64,000 bases of DNA from Comamonadaceae bacterium OS-4 (GTDB taxonomy: Bacteria; Pseudomonadota; Gammaproteobacteria; Burkholderiales; Burkholderiaceae_C): NCBI GenBank assembly GCA_027924025.1, contig AP026970.1:890501-954500 (forward strand), written 5' to 3'. Positions within the stretch are counted from its first letter, which is position 1. Every line of letters starts with the position of its first letter. Under the pieces are notes generated by a model. It worked only from the letters and a program-made list of their open reading frames with translations. It was not told where the DNA came from and made no database searches. The position numbers and the translations under genes are program-made. Positions 44,670 through 52,600 of this stretch are shown here, piece by piece.

Positions 44670-44763
44670 AAGTGCAACCCAGCTACCCTTCCGGCCGTGA
44701 CAGTGGCCGGGATCGGGTCTGAAGCTTTGCGTCCGCGACTTCCATCGCGTTTGCCTAACACGA
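44670..44763 (-). ncRNA. cyclic-di-GMP-I (GEMM) riboswitch candidate
   Basis: Read on the minus strand the conserved pieces of the GEMM-I aptamer occur in order: AGGCAAAC (44749-44755 holds its core), a short stem with a GNRA-type loop (GCGATGGAAGTCGC), GACGCAAAGC (44724-44733), a GC-rich second hairpin (CCGGCC/GGCCGG), and GGGTAGCTGGGTTGC (44674-44688). The order, the spacing and the joining strand GACGCAAAGC match the class well. Downstream, ACTTGGT and ACCAAGT can form a switching hairpin before the gene at 44594. A computed covariance match has not been made. Confidence 0.8.
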
Positions 44764-44941
44764 AAATTCTACACATGTTTCCCCCTGATTGAATTGAATG
44801 CTGGCTTATTTGCATTGACCTCAATTAAGTAGTCAGGATTGCTTGAGTCACCGTGGTTGTGATGAAAGCAGTATTTCACTGATAAAGCGAGAGTTTTTCC
44901 AGACTAGCAAGAGGCTACGAGAGCCTGACTGTTAGGAAGCG

Positions 44942-45796
44942 TTGACGGTCCAAATCCGGTCTATTGGGCTTGTACGAAGTGCTAGCCTCCAACATTTCGC
45001 CGACGTGATTTTGCTGGACGCCATGATGCCCGGCATGGATGGTTTTGAGGTGGCACGCCGGCTCAAGGCGGCGCCGCAAACCACGCATATCCCCATCATC
45101 TTTATGACCGGCCTCACCGAGACCGAATACCTGGTGGCTGCGCTGGAGAGCGGCGGGGTGGACTATGTGACCAAGCCGATCAAGCCCAAAGAGGTACTGG
45201 CCCGCATGGGGGTGCACCTGGCCGGCGCGCGCGAGCGCCGCCAGACCCGCAATGCGCTCGACGCCTTTGGCTACGCCACCATCACGGTGCGCGCTGCTGA
45301 CGGCTGCCTGATGTGGCAAACGCCGTTGGCGCGCGAGCTGCTGGAGCGCTACTGTGGCACCCAAGCCCCGACCACACCGCCCGAAGTGTTGGGCTGGTTG
45401 CAGGCCTGCCTGCAAACCGTGGCCCGGGGCGACGAGCCGGCCAAGCTGAGCCTGGAGCGCGGCCCCAAGCGGCTGACCTTTCGCCTGCATCAGCAGATCG
45501 GCGACAGCGATGCCGGTGGCGACTGGCTCATCGTGATGCGGGAGGTGTCTGACACCGCGGTGATCGAGGCCATGAGCCTGTCCTTCAAGCTCACCGCCAA
45601 AGAGGCCGAGGTCTTGTACTGGGTGGTCAAAGGCAAAACCAACAAAGACATTGGCGACACTCTGGGCAGCAGCCCGATGACCGTCAAAAAGCACCTCGAG
45701 CGCGTGTTCGTGAAGCTCGGTGTGGAAACCCGCACCGCCGCTGCCGGCATGGCCATGAGCCGCATCCGGCGGCTGCATCCGCAGTTCGAGGGCTAA
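44942..45796 (+). pseudogene. truncated duplicate of the LuxR-type response regulator
   Basis: From 45000 the frame is almost identical to residues 72-332 of the regulator at 40275. It includes the phospho-acceptor segment LLDAMMPGMDG and an intact LuxR helix-turn-helix. The first 70 or so residues of the receiver, including the acidic pair, are missing and replaced by unrelated island sequence. The only start is a TTG at 44942 without a ribosome site. The last residues differ (HPQFEG against HPLFEW). It may be dead or may give a receiver-less DNA-binding protein. Confidence 0.8.
45000..45782 (+). repeat. 783-bp long direct repeat, right copy
   Basis: Partner of 40486-41268. The left junction is abrupt within island DNA. 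To the right the copies part at the final four codons. Together they bracket the 3.7-kb island. Confidence 0.92.
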
Positions 45797-45894
45797 CGCA
45801 CTGACGATAGTTTGCCTTGGGGCCATCTGTCGCTTACCTCTGCTTTACGTGGGGTTTGTAAAGTGGTCTGAATCGGATGACCAAGGATCAAGGG

Positions 45895-47229
45895 ATGCAA
45901 AAAATCAAGTACGTGCTGTGGGGTTTGCCGCTGGGGCTGACCGCGTGGTGGCTGTGGGCAGACCCGTTGCTGAGCACCCCGCTGGGCTTTTTTGCGGTGC
46001 GCAATTCGCTGGTCAATTACACCGGCTTGCTGGGCATGGCCATGATGAGTGTGGGCATGGTGCTGGCGGTGCGACCGGTGTGGTTTGAGCCTTACCTGGG
46101 CGGGCTGGACAAGATGTACCGCCTGCACAAATGGCTGGGTATAGGCGGCTTGGTCGTGTCCATCTTGCACTGGTTGTGCTCCAACGCACCGAAGTGGTTG
46201 ATCGGGTCCGGGCTCATGGCGCAGCCCACCGGTGGGCGCCCACCGCGGGTGGAGCAAACCGTGGAGGTTTTCAAACTATTTCAGAGCTGGCGTGGTCTGG
46301 CCGAGGGCGTGGGCGAATGGGCGTTTTATGTCACGGTGCTGATGATTGCCTTGGCCCTCATCAAGCGCTTCCCCTACAAGTGGTTTTTCCAGACCCACCG
46401 GGTGTTGGCAGTCAGCTATCTGGTGCTGGTGTTCCATGCGGTGGTGCTGATGAACTTTAGTTACTGGGCGCAAGGCCTGGCGCTGTTCATGGCCGTCCTC
46501 ATGCTGGCGGGTGCGGTGTCGGCGGTGGTGGTGCTGTTCCGCAAAGTGGGTGAGCACCGCAAGGTGGCGGGGGTGATCGAGGCGGTGGAGCGCTTTGATG
46601 AGTTGCACGTGCTCTACGTGGCGCTGCGCTTAGACGGGCGCTGGCCCGGTCACCAGGCGGGGCAGTTTGCGTTTGTGAATTTCGATGCCAAAGAGGGCGC
46701 ACACCCCTTCACCATCAGCTCCGCTTGGCAGGGCGATGGGCACATCACCTTCCTCATCAAAGAGCTGGGCGACTACACCCGCACCTTGCCGGACTATCTG
46801 GCGGTAGGGCATGCCGCAGAAATCGAAGGCCCCTACGGTCAGTTCACCTTTCAGGGCTCCAAGCGGCGCCAGATTTGGGTGGGGGCGGGCATTGGCATTA
46901 CCCCGTTTGTGGCCCGCATGAAGACGCTGGCCGGTGCCCCGGACAGCAAGCAGATTGACCTGTTTCACTCCACCACCGTGCTGGATCCGCGCGCCATCGA
47001 CAAGATGGAAGATGACGCAGCCTCCGCCGGCGTGCGCTTGCATGTGCTGCACGATGCGCGCGACGGCCGGCTCGACGCCGCACGCCTGTGTGCAGCCGTG
47101 CCCGACTGGCGCGAGGCCGATGTCTGGTTCTGTGGCCCGCCCGCCTTTGGCCGGGCCCTGAAAGCAGCGCTGGTGGCGCAGGGCCTGCCGGTTGCGGACT
47201 TTCACCAGGAACTGTTCGAGATGCGGTGA
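45895..47229 (+). CDS. ferric reductase-like transmembrane flavoprotein
   Basis: A 444-residue protein of the ferric-reductase/NADPH-oxidase type. The N-terminal half has five or six membrane helices with heme-ligand histidines (MYRLHKWLGIGGLVVSILHW and FFQTHRVLAVSYLVLVFHAV). The C-terminal half has a ferredoxin-reductase module, with FAD contacts in HPFTISS and NAD-site IWVGAGIGITPFVARM and WFCGPPAFGRAL. It moves electrons from NAD(P)H to heme across the membrane. I prefer ATG 45895 with AAGGA upstream. 45877 is also in frame. Confidence 0.87.
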   Translation: MQKIKYVLWGLPLGLTAWWLWADPLLSTPLGFFAVRNSLVNYTGLLGMAMMSVGMVLAVRPVWFEPYLGGLDKMYRLHKWLGIGGLVVSILHWLCSNAPKWLIGSGLMAQPTGGRPPRVEQTVEVFKLFQSWRGLAEGVGEWAFYVTVLMIALALIKRFPYKWFFQTHRVLAVSYLVLVFHAVVLMNFSYWAQGLALFMAVLMLAGAVSAVVVLFRKVGEHRKVAGVIEAVERFDELHVLYVALRLDGRWPGHQAGQFAFVNFDAKEGAHPFTISSAWQGDGHITFLIKELGDYTRTLPDYLAVGHAAEIEGPYGQFTFQGSKRRQIWVGAGIGITPFVARMKTLAGAPDSKQIDLFHSTTVLDPRAIDKMEDDAASAGVRLHVLHDARDGRLDAARLCAAVPDWREADVWFCGPPAFGRALKAALVAQGLPVADFHQELFEMR

Positions 47230-47247
47230 GGCTGCGACAATCACCGG

Positions 47248-47511
47248 ATGAGCACCGATGCATCTCCACCCGCCCCGCCCAAGCAAGCCAACAATCCCTT
47301 GCATGGCAAGACCCTGGAAGCCATCGTGACCGAACTGTCGGACTACTATGGCTGGGATGGGTTGGGCGAGCGCATCCCGGTGCGCTGCTTTACCTTTGAG
47401 CCCAGCGTGGGCTCCAGCCTCAAGTTTTTGCGTAAAACCCCTTGGGCACGCGACAAGGTCGAAGGGCTGTACCTGTTCATGCTGCGCGAAATACGCCGTT
47501 CGGGGCGCTAA
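47248..47511 (+). CDS. VF530-family DNA-binding protein
   Basis: An 87-residue protein of the VF530 (DUF2132) family ([20 protein letters not shown], then [20 protein letters not shown] and VEGLYLFM). Members are small helical proteins with DNA-binding folds, role unknown. It follows the ferric reductase-like gene by 18 bases on the same strand. Confidence 0.87.
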   Translation: MSTDASPPAPPKQANNPLHGKTLEAIVTELSDYYGWDGLGERIPVRCFTFEPSVGSSLKFLRKTPWARDKVEGLYLFMLREIRRSGR

Positions 47512-47574
47512 GCCACGCCGTTTGTCGCACCCGCCGTATTTTTTGGTGAGTGCAGGGAACTTGATTGTTCATAT

Positions 47575-47607
47575 TTTTTGAATCAAGTCATCAATTAGAT
47601 TCAAAAA
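47575..47607. promoter_or_regulatory. inverted repeat upstream of the cytochrome b561 gene
   Basis: TTTTTGAATC (47575-47584) and GATTCAAAAA (47598-47607) are exact 10-bp arms with a 13-base spacer, ending 32 bases before the start codon at 47640. It is AT-rich within a GC-rich region. It could be an operator or an mRNA leader hairpin. Confidence 0.55.
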
Positions 47608-47639
47608 TCAGCAATTCATGCCCCCCTAGACTTCGGGTC

Positions 47640-48218
47640 ATGGCATCTCACCACACCTCCTCCTTCGACGCTGGCACCAAGCGCTATAGCCTTACGGCCA
47701 TCGTGTTGCATTGGGTGCTGGGGTTGGCCCTGATCGGGATTTTTGCAGTCGGCTTGTATATGACCGACCTGCCTTTCTCGCCCACCCGCTTGAAGCTCTA
47801 CAACTGGCATAAGTGGGCCGGCATCACCATTCTGGCGCTGTCCGCGTTGCGGCTGCTGTGGCGCTTGACGCACCGCCCACCCGCATTGCCCAGCAAGATT
47901 TCTGCAGCGATGCCCGCATGGCAGCGCTGGGCACACCACGGTACCCACCACGCGCTGTACGCCTTGTTTTTCCTGGTGCCGCTGATCGGCTGGGCGTATA
48001 GCTCGGCAGCAGGCTTCCCGGTCGTGGTGTTCGGTGTGTTGCCTTTGCCTGACTTTGTGCCGGTCGACAAGGCCTTGGCGGAAATGATCAAGCCTTTCCA
48101 TGAACTTACTGCGTTTGCCTTGATCGGACTGGCCGGTCTGCACATTGCCGCTGCACTCAAGCACCAGTGGATCGACCGCGACGGCCTGATCAACCGCATG
48201 TTGCCCGGCCGCGACTGA
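47640..48218 (+). CDS. cytochrome b561
   Basis: A 192-residue diheme membrane cytochrome. Four helices carry the histidines in LTAIVLHWVLGLALIGIFAV, LYNWHKWAGITILALSALRL, HHGTHHALYALFFLVPLIGW and IKPFHELTAFALIGLAGLHI. It shuttles electrons between quinol and periplasmic acceptors. ATG 47640 is chosen by the conserved YSLTAIVLHW start. It is followed within 24 bases by two yceI genes, the common cybB-yceI arrangement. Confidence 0.92.
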   Translation: MASHHTSSFDAGTKRYSLTAIVLHWVLGLALIGIFAVGLYMTDLPFSPTRLKLYNWHKWAGITILALSALRLLWRLTHRPPALPSKISAAMPAWQRWAHHGTHHALYALFFLVPLIGWAYSSAAGFPVVVFGVLPLPDFVPVDKALAEMIKPFHELTAFALIGLAGLHIAAALKHQWIDRDGLINRMLPGRD

Positions 48219-48242
48219 CTCCTTTAAAAGATTGGATTTGAC

Positions 48243-48815
48243 ATGATGGTTTCCCGCGTAATTCTGTCCACCGCGATTGCAGCGTCTGCACTCATCGGCG
48301 CCTCTGCCTTTGCCCAGCAAAAGCTGGTGCCCGCCCAAAGCGAGATCGTGTTCGTGAGCAAGCAGATGGGTGTGCCGGTGGAAGGCCGCTTCAAGAAGTT
48401 CGATGCGCAAATCGCCTTCGACCCTGCCAAGCCCGATACCAGCAAGATCGCGTTTTCTGTTGACATCGCCAGTGCCACCCTGGGTGTACCCGAGACCGAT
48501 GCCGAGTTGCCCCGCCCCAACTGGTTCAACACCGCCAAATTCCCGCAAGCGACCTTCCAGTCCACCGCCGTCAAAGGCTTGGGTGGTGGCAAGTTTGAAG
48601 TGAGTGGCAAGCTGGCCATCAAGGGCAACAGCCGCGACGTCGTGGTGCCGGTGGCCTTGGCCCAGAGCAGCGCCACCACCACTGTGACCGGCACCTTCCC
48701 GCTCAAGCGCCTGGCCTTCAAGATCGGCGAGAACGAGTGGGCGGACACCTCCATGGTCGCAGACGACGTGCAAGTCAAGTTCAAGCTCGCGCTGACCGGC
48801 GTCGGCAAGTTGTAA
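48243..48815 (+). CDS. YceI-family periplasmic lipid-binding protein (first copy)
   Basis: A 190-residue protein with a signal peptide (ILSTAIAASALIGASAFAQQ) and a YceI beta-barrel (LVPAQSEIVFVSKQMGVPVE, LPRPNWFNTAKFPQATFQST, KLAIKGNSRDVVVP). YceI proteins bind isoprenoid quinones or other lipids in a lipocalin-like tube. It lacks the ISIxTxxxxRDxHL wording of some members. Downstream of cytochrome b561 and upstream of a second, divergent YceI. Confidence 0.9.
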   Translation: MMVSRVILSTAIAASALIGASAFAQQKLVPAQSEIVFVSKQMGVPVEGRFKKFDAQIAFDPAKPDTSKIAFSVDIASATLGVPETDAELPRPNWFNTAKFPQATFQSTAVKGLGGGKFEVSGKLAIKGNSRDVVVPVALAQSSATTTVTGTFPLKRLAFKIGENEWADTSMVADDVQVKFKLALTGVGKL

Positions 48816-48860
48816 GTTTTTCCAGTTCTTTTTTAACCAACCCGTAAATCAGGAGTTTTT

Positions 48861-49433
48861 ATGCGTACTTCCCTCATGGCTGCCGCTTTGGCACTGTCCG
48901 CTTTCGCCGGTGCTGCCAGCGCCCAATCCGCGACTTACGCGATTGACTCTTCCCACACTTTCTCCAGCTTTTCGTACAACCACTTTGGTTTGTCCAATCA
49001 GCAAAGCCGTTTCAACACCACCACTGGTACCGTGACTTTTGACAAGGCTGGCAAGACCGGCGCAGTGGACGTTGTGATCGAGATGAAAACCGTGGAAACC
49101 GGCTTTCCCGCATTCAACGGCCACATCCAGGGCGAAGACTTCCTGGACACCGCCAAGTTCCCTACCGCGACGTTCAAGTCCACCAAAGTGGTGTTTGAAG
49201 GCGACAAGCCCGCTGCTGTCGAAGGCAACCTGACCATCAAGGGCATCACCAAGCCTGTGACCCTGAAGTTGACCAACTTCGTGTCCACCGCGCACCCGAT
49301 GAACAAAAAAGAAGTCATCGGCGCCAACGCCACCACCACCATCAAGCGTACTGAATTCAATGCCGGCAAGTTCGCGCCTGCAGTGGCCGACGACGTGACC
49401 ATCACCATCGCTCTCGAAGCCATCAAGCAGTAA
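48861..49433 (+). CDS. YceI-family periplasmic lipid-binding protein (second copy)
   Basis: A 190-residue YceI protein with signal peptide (LMAAALALSAFAGAASAQSA), then YAIDSSHTFSSFSYNHFGLS, GHIQGEDFLDTAKFPTATFK and GNLTIKGITKPVTLKL. It is more canonical than the first copy and not a recent duplicate of it. It ends the b561-yceI-yceI operon, before a hairpin with a seven-T run. Confidence 0.92.
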   Translation: MRTSLMAAALALSAFAGAASAQSATYAIDSSHTFSSFSYNHFGLSNQQSRFNTTTGTVTFDKAGKTGAVDVVIEMKTVETGFPAFNGHIQGEDFLDTAKFPTATFKSTKVVFEGDKPAAVEGNLTIKGITKPVTLKLTNFVSTAHPMNKKEVIGANATTTIKRTEFNAGKFAPAVADDVTITIALEAIKQ

Positions 49434-49465
49434 TTTGTCGCCAGACCGCGCTCCCGCGGACTGCT

Positions 49466-49498
49466 CTGAAGGCCCGCCGCAAGGCTGGCCTTTTTTTA
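49466..49498 (+). terminator. rho-independent terminator after the yceI genes
   Basis: AAGGCC (469-474 of 49 kb) pairs with GGCCTT around CGCCGCAAGGCT, followed by a run of seven T. Confidence 0.75.
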
Positions 49499-49580
49499 TG
49501 CAAAATCGGGCTAAGGCGCAGGATTCATCTGCGCTGTAAGCTATATTTTTCATAGCAACCAGTCATCCGCTTGAAACACT

Positions 49581-50225
49581 ATGCCCGCTTCTGAATCGTT
49601 CGCCTCTTCTGTCGTGTTGGTCGCCCGTGCCTTGCGTTGCAGTACCGGCCCGCACCGTTTGTGGGGGCCAATGGATGTGCAGCTATCAGCCGGTGTGACT
49701 TGGGTGACCGGCGGGGAAGGGCGGGGCAAATCGAGTTTGCTGCGCATGCTGGCTGGCGACCTGGTAGTGCCGGGGAGCAACCTGCAGCTGGCCGGCACCG
49801 GCCTGCAGACCGAGCCTGCCCAGTACCGCAAAAAGGCGTTTTGGATGGACCCACGCACCAGTGCCTGGGACCAGTCTTCTCCCTTGCAGTTTTGGGAGCA
49901 GGGCAAGCGCCTCTGGCCCCTGTGGAGTGCGGAGATCTGCCGCGAGCTGGCGTCCGCCCTGGGGCTGGACGAGCACCTTGCGAAACCGATGTACATGCTG
50001 TCTACCGGCTCCAAGCGCAAGGTCTGGATCACCGCGGCCTGCGCCAGTGGCGCGGAGCTCACCTGCCTCGATGAGCCCTTCGCCGCCCTGGACCGTGCCT
50101 CCATACGCACCATCACCGAGCTGCTGCAGGATGCGGCGGCGCACAGTCCGCGCGCCTGGGTGTTGGCAGACTACGAAGCGCCTGCCGGTGTGCCACTTGC
50201 CGCCACCATCGATTTGGGCGCTTGA
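49581..50225 (+). CDS. stand-alone ABC ATPase-domain protein
   Basis: A 214-residue ABC-type nucleotide-binding domain. Walker A is TGGEGRGKSSLLRML, the signature loop LSTGSKRKV is a variant of LSGGQ, and Walker B is ELTCLDEPFAALD. The domain is short, lacking a clear Q-loop to permease coupling region, and no permease gene is adjacent. It could serve a permease elsewhere or act in a non-transport role. 38 bases before the dioxygenase gene on the same strand. Confidence 0.78.
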   Translation: MPASESFASSVVLVARALRCSTGPHRLWGPMDVQLSAGVTWVTGGEGRGKSSLLRMLAGDLVVPGSNLQLAGTGLQTEPAQYRKKAFWMDPRTSAWDQSSPLQFWEQGKRLWPLWSAEICRELASALGLDEHLAKPMYMLSTGSKRKVWITAACASGAELTCLDEPFAALDRASIRTITELLQDAAAHSPRAWVLADYEAPAGVPLAATIDLGA

Positions 50226-50263
50226 GCCCCTGTGAATTTCGTCCTTTTGACCAGGAGAACCCT

Positions 50264-51076
50264 ATGACTTCCCGACTGCCTACCTACTTTGTGTCCCACG
50301 GCGGTGGTCCCTGGCCCTGGATGCCCGACATGCGCGAAATGCTGGCCACCTTGGACACGGCTCTGGCCGATATGCCGCGCCAGATCGGCCGCACGCCTAA
50401 GGCGGTTCTGATCATCACTGCGCACTGGGAAGAGCGTGCTTTTACCCTGGGCTCCAGTCCGGCGCCCGGCATGGTCTACGACTACGGCGGTTTCCCGGCG
50501 CACACCTACTCGGTGGTGTATCCCGCACCGGGCGCCCCTGAATTGGCTACGCGGGTACAGGGTCTGCTGCAAGAGGCGGGTCTCCCTGTCGCACTCGACG
50601 CCGAGCGCGGCTACGACCACGGCACTTTTGTGCCCTTGGCCGTGATGTACCCGCAGGCACAAGTGCCGGTGTTGCAAATGTCCATGCGCGCGGGGCTGGA
50701 CCCGGCCGAGCACATTGCATTGGGTCGTGCGCTGGCGCCTTTGCGGGATGAAGATGTGTTGATCGTGGGCAGTGGCCTGAGCTATCACAACCTGCGCAAT
50801 TTCGGTGCCGGCGGGCGGGCTCCGTCCAAGGCCTTTGATGTGTGGTTGCAAGAGGTCATGGCCGCTACGCCTGCGGTGCGGGCAGAAGCGCTGGTGAACT
50901 GGGAGTCAGCGCCGGCCGCCCGCATCTGCCATCCGCGTGAGGAACATTTGTTGCCGCTGATGGTGGCCGTGGGCGCCGCCTACGAGGATGCGGCAGAGTG
51001 CGTGTACCACGACGAAGCGGTGTTTGGCGGTGTGACGGCGTCCAGCTTCCGTTTCGGCACAGCGACCCCCGCATAG
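50264..51076 (+). CDS. class III extradiol dioxygenase-like protein (DODA/YgiD type)
   Basis: A 270-residue protein of the LigB-like 4,5-DOPA-extradiol dioxygenase family. Metal ligands are in VSHGGGPWPW and IITAHWEER, with a third His in RGYDHGTFVPLAVMYP. It ends HPREEHLLPLMVAVGAA, the family's conserved C-terminal block. Substrate unknown, as many members act on catechol-like compounds. ATG 50264 is preceded by CAGGAG. Confidence 0.9.
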   Translation: MTSRLPTYFVSHGGGPWPWMPDMREMLATLDTALADMPRQIGRTPKAVLIITAHWEERAFTLGSSPAPGMVYDYGGFPAHTYSVVYPAPGAPELATRVQGLLQEAGLPVALDAERGYDHGTFVPLAVMYPQAQVPVLQMSMRAGLDPAEHIALGRALAPLRDEDVLIVGSGLSYHNLRNFGAGGRAPSKAFDVWLQEVMAATPAVRAEALVNWESAPAARICHPREEHLLPLMVAVGAAYEDAAECVYHDEAVFGGVTASSFRFGTATPA

Positions 51077-51099
51077 CGGCCCCGAGCCGCTGACGCGGT

Positions 51100-51507
51100 T
51101 CAGAGGCTGGCAGCTGTTTCGCGGCGTGCTGCAGGCACCGTGCGCGCGGGCAGCGCCCGGTGCTGCGGGGTCACGGGTGCGGGGGGTGTCCGGGCCGTGG
51201 CCATGTCGTCCAGTATTTCAAGCGCAACTTCACAAACCAGGGCTGCGTGCTCCAGCTGGCGGTTTTTGTCTTCGAGTGCCGGAATCTCGTCGGTCCTTCC
51301 CAAGAGCAGCCAACCGATCTTTCGCTGGTTGTTGAACGCCATGTGTTTGGCGTCCGACATGCGGTCTTTGATGCGCTTGCGGCATGCGCCCAGCCAGTCT
51401 TCTTCCTCAATCACCCATTCAGCCAAGGTGGCGGCAATCAAGCTGCGCGCAGCGCGGCGAAAGGCCAGCTGGTGGGGCGCTGCGGCGGCTTTTGGTGGGA
51501 CGGACAT
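51100..51507 (-). CDS. hypothetical helical protein
   Basis: A 135-residue predicted cytosolic protein, mostly helical (AARSLIAATLAEWVIEEEDW, then ALEDKNRQLEHAALVCEVAL with a possible coiled coil) and a basic Pro/Arg tail. I use ATG 51507 (MSVPPK). No family is recognised. It converges with the dioxygenase gene, and 178 bases separate it from the FecR-like gene upstream. Confidence 0.55.
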   Translation of the reverse strand: MSVPPKAAAAPHQLAFRRAARSLIAATLAEWVIEEEDWLGACRKRIKDRMSDAKHMAFNNQRKIGWLLLGRTDEIPALEDKNRQLEHAALVCEVALEILDDMATARTPPAPVTPQHRALPARTVPAARRETAASL

Positions 51508-51685
51508 GATTTTGCGCCCTCTGTCGGGGCTCCCTGGTTCAGATAGCGCCAACGATAAGGTTTTTCCCGATCGCCAGGGGCTGCCAATTGTCGTCCGCTG
51601 GACAATCTGACGCGAAAAACCCCGGATATGTGAACTTTTACGGGCATTTGCCGCCAGTCAGCGGCTGTCTGTTGCAATGCGCCTA

Positions 51686-52342
51686 TCAGTAGCTGCTCGG
51701 CTCACGGGCCGGTTTTTGCACGAATGGGGGCTGCCGGCCCACGGTTTCCTCCAGCAAGACCAACTCCGAGTCACGGTGATTGATGACGGGTGCTGGCCGC
51801 AACACCGGTTGGCTGCTGTCGTAACTGATGTACAGCGGCATGTCGTGGTAGGTCGTGGTCAAGCTGCGCGCGAGGCCGGGGTTTGCGAGCGGCTTGATAT
51901 CTGCAGTTCCGTAGCACAAGCAGAAATAGAGTTGAGTCTCCTGCGCCTCCATGTAGCAGGCGGTACCCCGGATACCGACGGTTGCGGCCCGGGTTTCGAT
52001 GCGTTTCGGACCTGGGCCGAACACCGCAAGCGCTTTGCCACTGATCAGCCGCAGCACACTCACCACCTCGTCCTGGGCGAATTGCAGGCTGCTTTTTTCA
52101 CGGAGCAGGTACGCGTTGTCGCCCATTACAAACACCGTTTCGCTCAGAGCGCCGCTGCTGATGGTGTCCCCGGGCAAGATCGCTTGTTCGATACGTGCAG
52201 CCCCACCGTTGAGAAACACGTCGCCCTTGATGCGGCGTATGCCACTTTGCAACGGGCGCTGGCCCATCGCCAGTGCATCCACCAGCCCGCCCAAGCTACT
52301 GATCGCCACACTGTGTGCGATGAATTGACGCCGATTGCTCAT
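51686..52342 (-). CDS. FecR-domain periplasmic protein
   Basis: A 218-residue exported protein. The start MSNRRQFIAHSVAISSLGGL has a twin-arginine-like RR followed by a hydrophobic stretch. The body is a FecR domain (GDVFLNGGAARIEQAILPGD, SVLRLISGKALAVFGPGPKR, ATVGIRGTACYM). No kinase or sigma factor is adjacent, so it is not an obvious FecR sigma regulator. Divergent from urtA with 258 bases between. Confidence 0.8.
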   Translation of the reverse strand: MSNRRQFIAHSVAISSLGGLVDALAMGQRPLQSGIRRIKGDVFLNGGAARIEQAILPGDTISSGALSETVFVMGDNAYLLREKSSLQFAQDEVVSVLRLISGKALAVFGPGPKRIETRAATVGIRGTACYMEAQETQLYFCLCYGTADIKPLANPGLARSLTTTYHDMPLYISYDSSQPVLRPAPVINHRDSELVLLEETVGRQPPFVQKPAREPSSY

Positions 52343-52472
52343 AGCTGAATGTTGAAAAGTGGAAGAAGAGCGCCCCGTGGATAGCCGGTTGATGGCCCAA
52401 GTACGCCAAAAGATAGCGCCATTCGGGAGGTGCGTCTAGTGCCCTCTCGGGCTGACTGCAGTGCGCGGGCTG

Positions 52473-52488
52473 TACGCCACTAGGCGTA
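52473..52488. promoter_or_regulatory. inverted repeat upstream of urtA
   Basis: TACGCC and GGCGTA around ACTA. With TACGCCAAA at 52402 it shares a core with TACGCCAAA at 36643 upstream of ureA. NarL/LuxR-type regulators bind paired TACNNNT heptamers, so the response regulator at 40275 is a candidate, untested. Confidence 0.4.
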
Positions 52489-52600
52489 TTTCCGGTTCAG
52501 GCGGGCAAACCTACAGTCACTCCATCGCATCACACAAGCTCTTCTGAGTTTGTTCCGCGAGAAGTGAGATGGATTTGTTTAACCCCCCGGAGAAGCCCAC

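Noticed and set aside
44621..44824. 67-residue minus-strand frame containing GKRDGSRGRKASDP
   Set aside because: It is the translation of the proposed riboswitch and lies in its structured region.
49540..49562. Repeat-like AGCTATATTTTTCATAGC after the yceI operon
   Set aside because: It keeps only the left stem of the repeat family and may be an unrelated small palindrome.
51670..51710. Another copy of the GATAGCT repeat near the FecR-like gene end
   Set aside because: Only TATCAGTAGCTGCTC matches. The right-hand blocks are missing.
52343..52600. Sigma-54 promoter for urtA
   Set aside because: No GG-N10-GC with TTGC-type -12 element was found upstream of urtA, unlike ureA and the NMT1-type operon.
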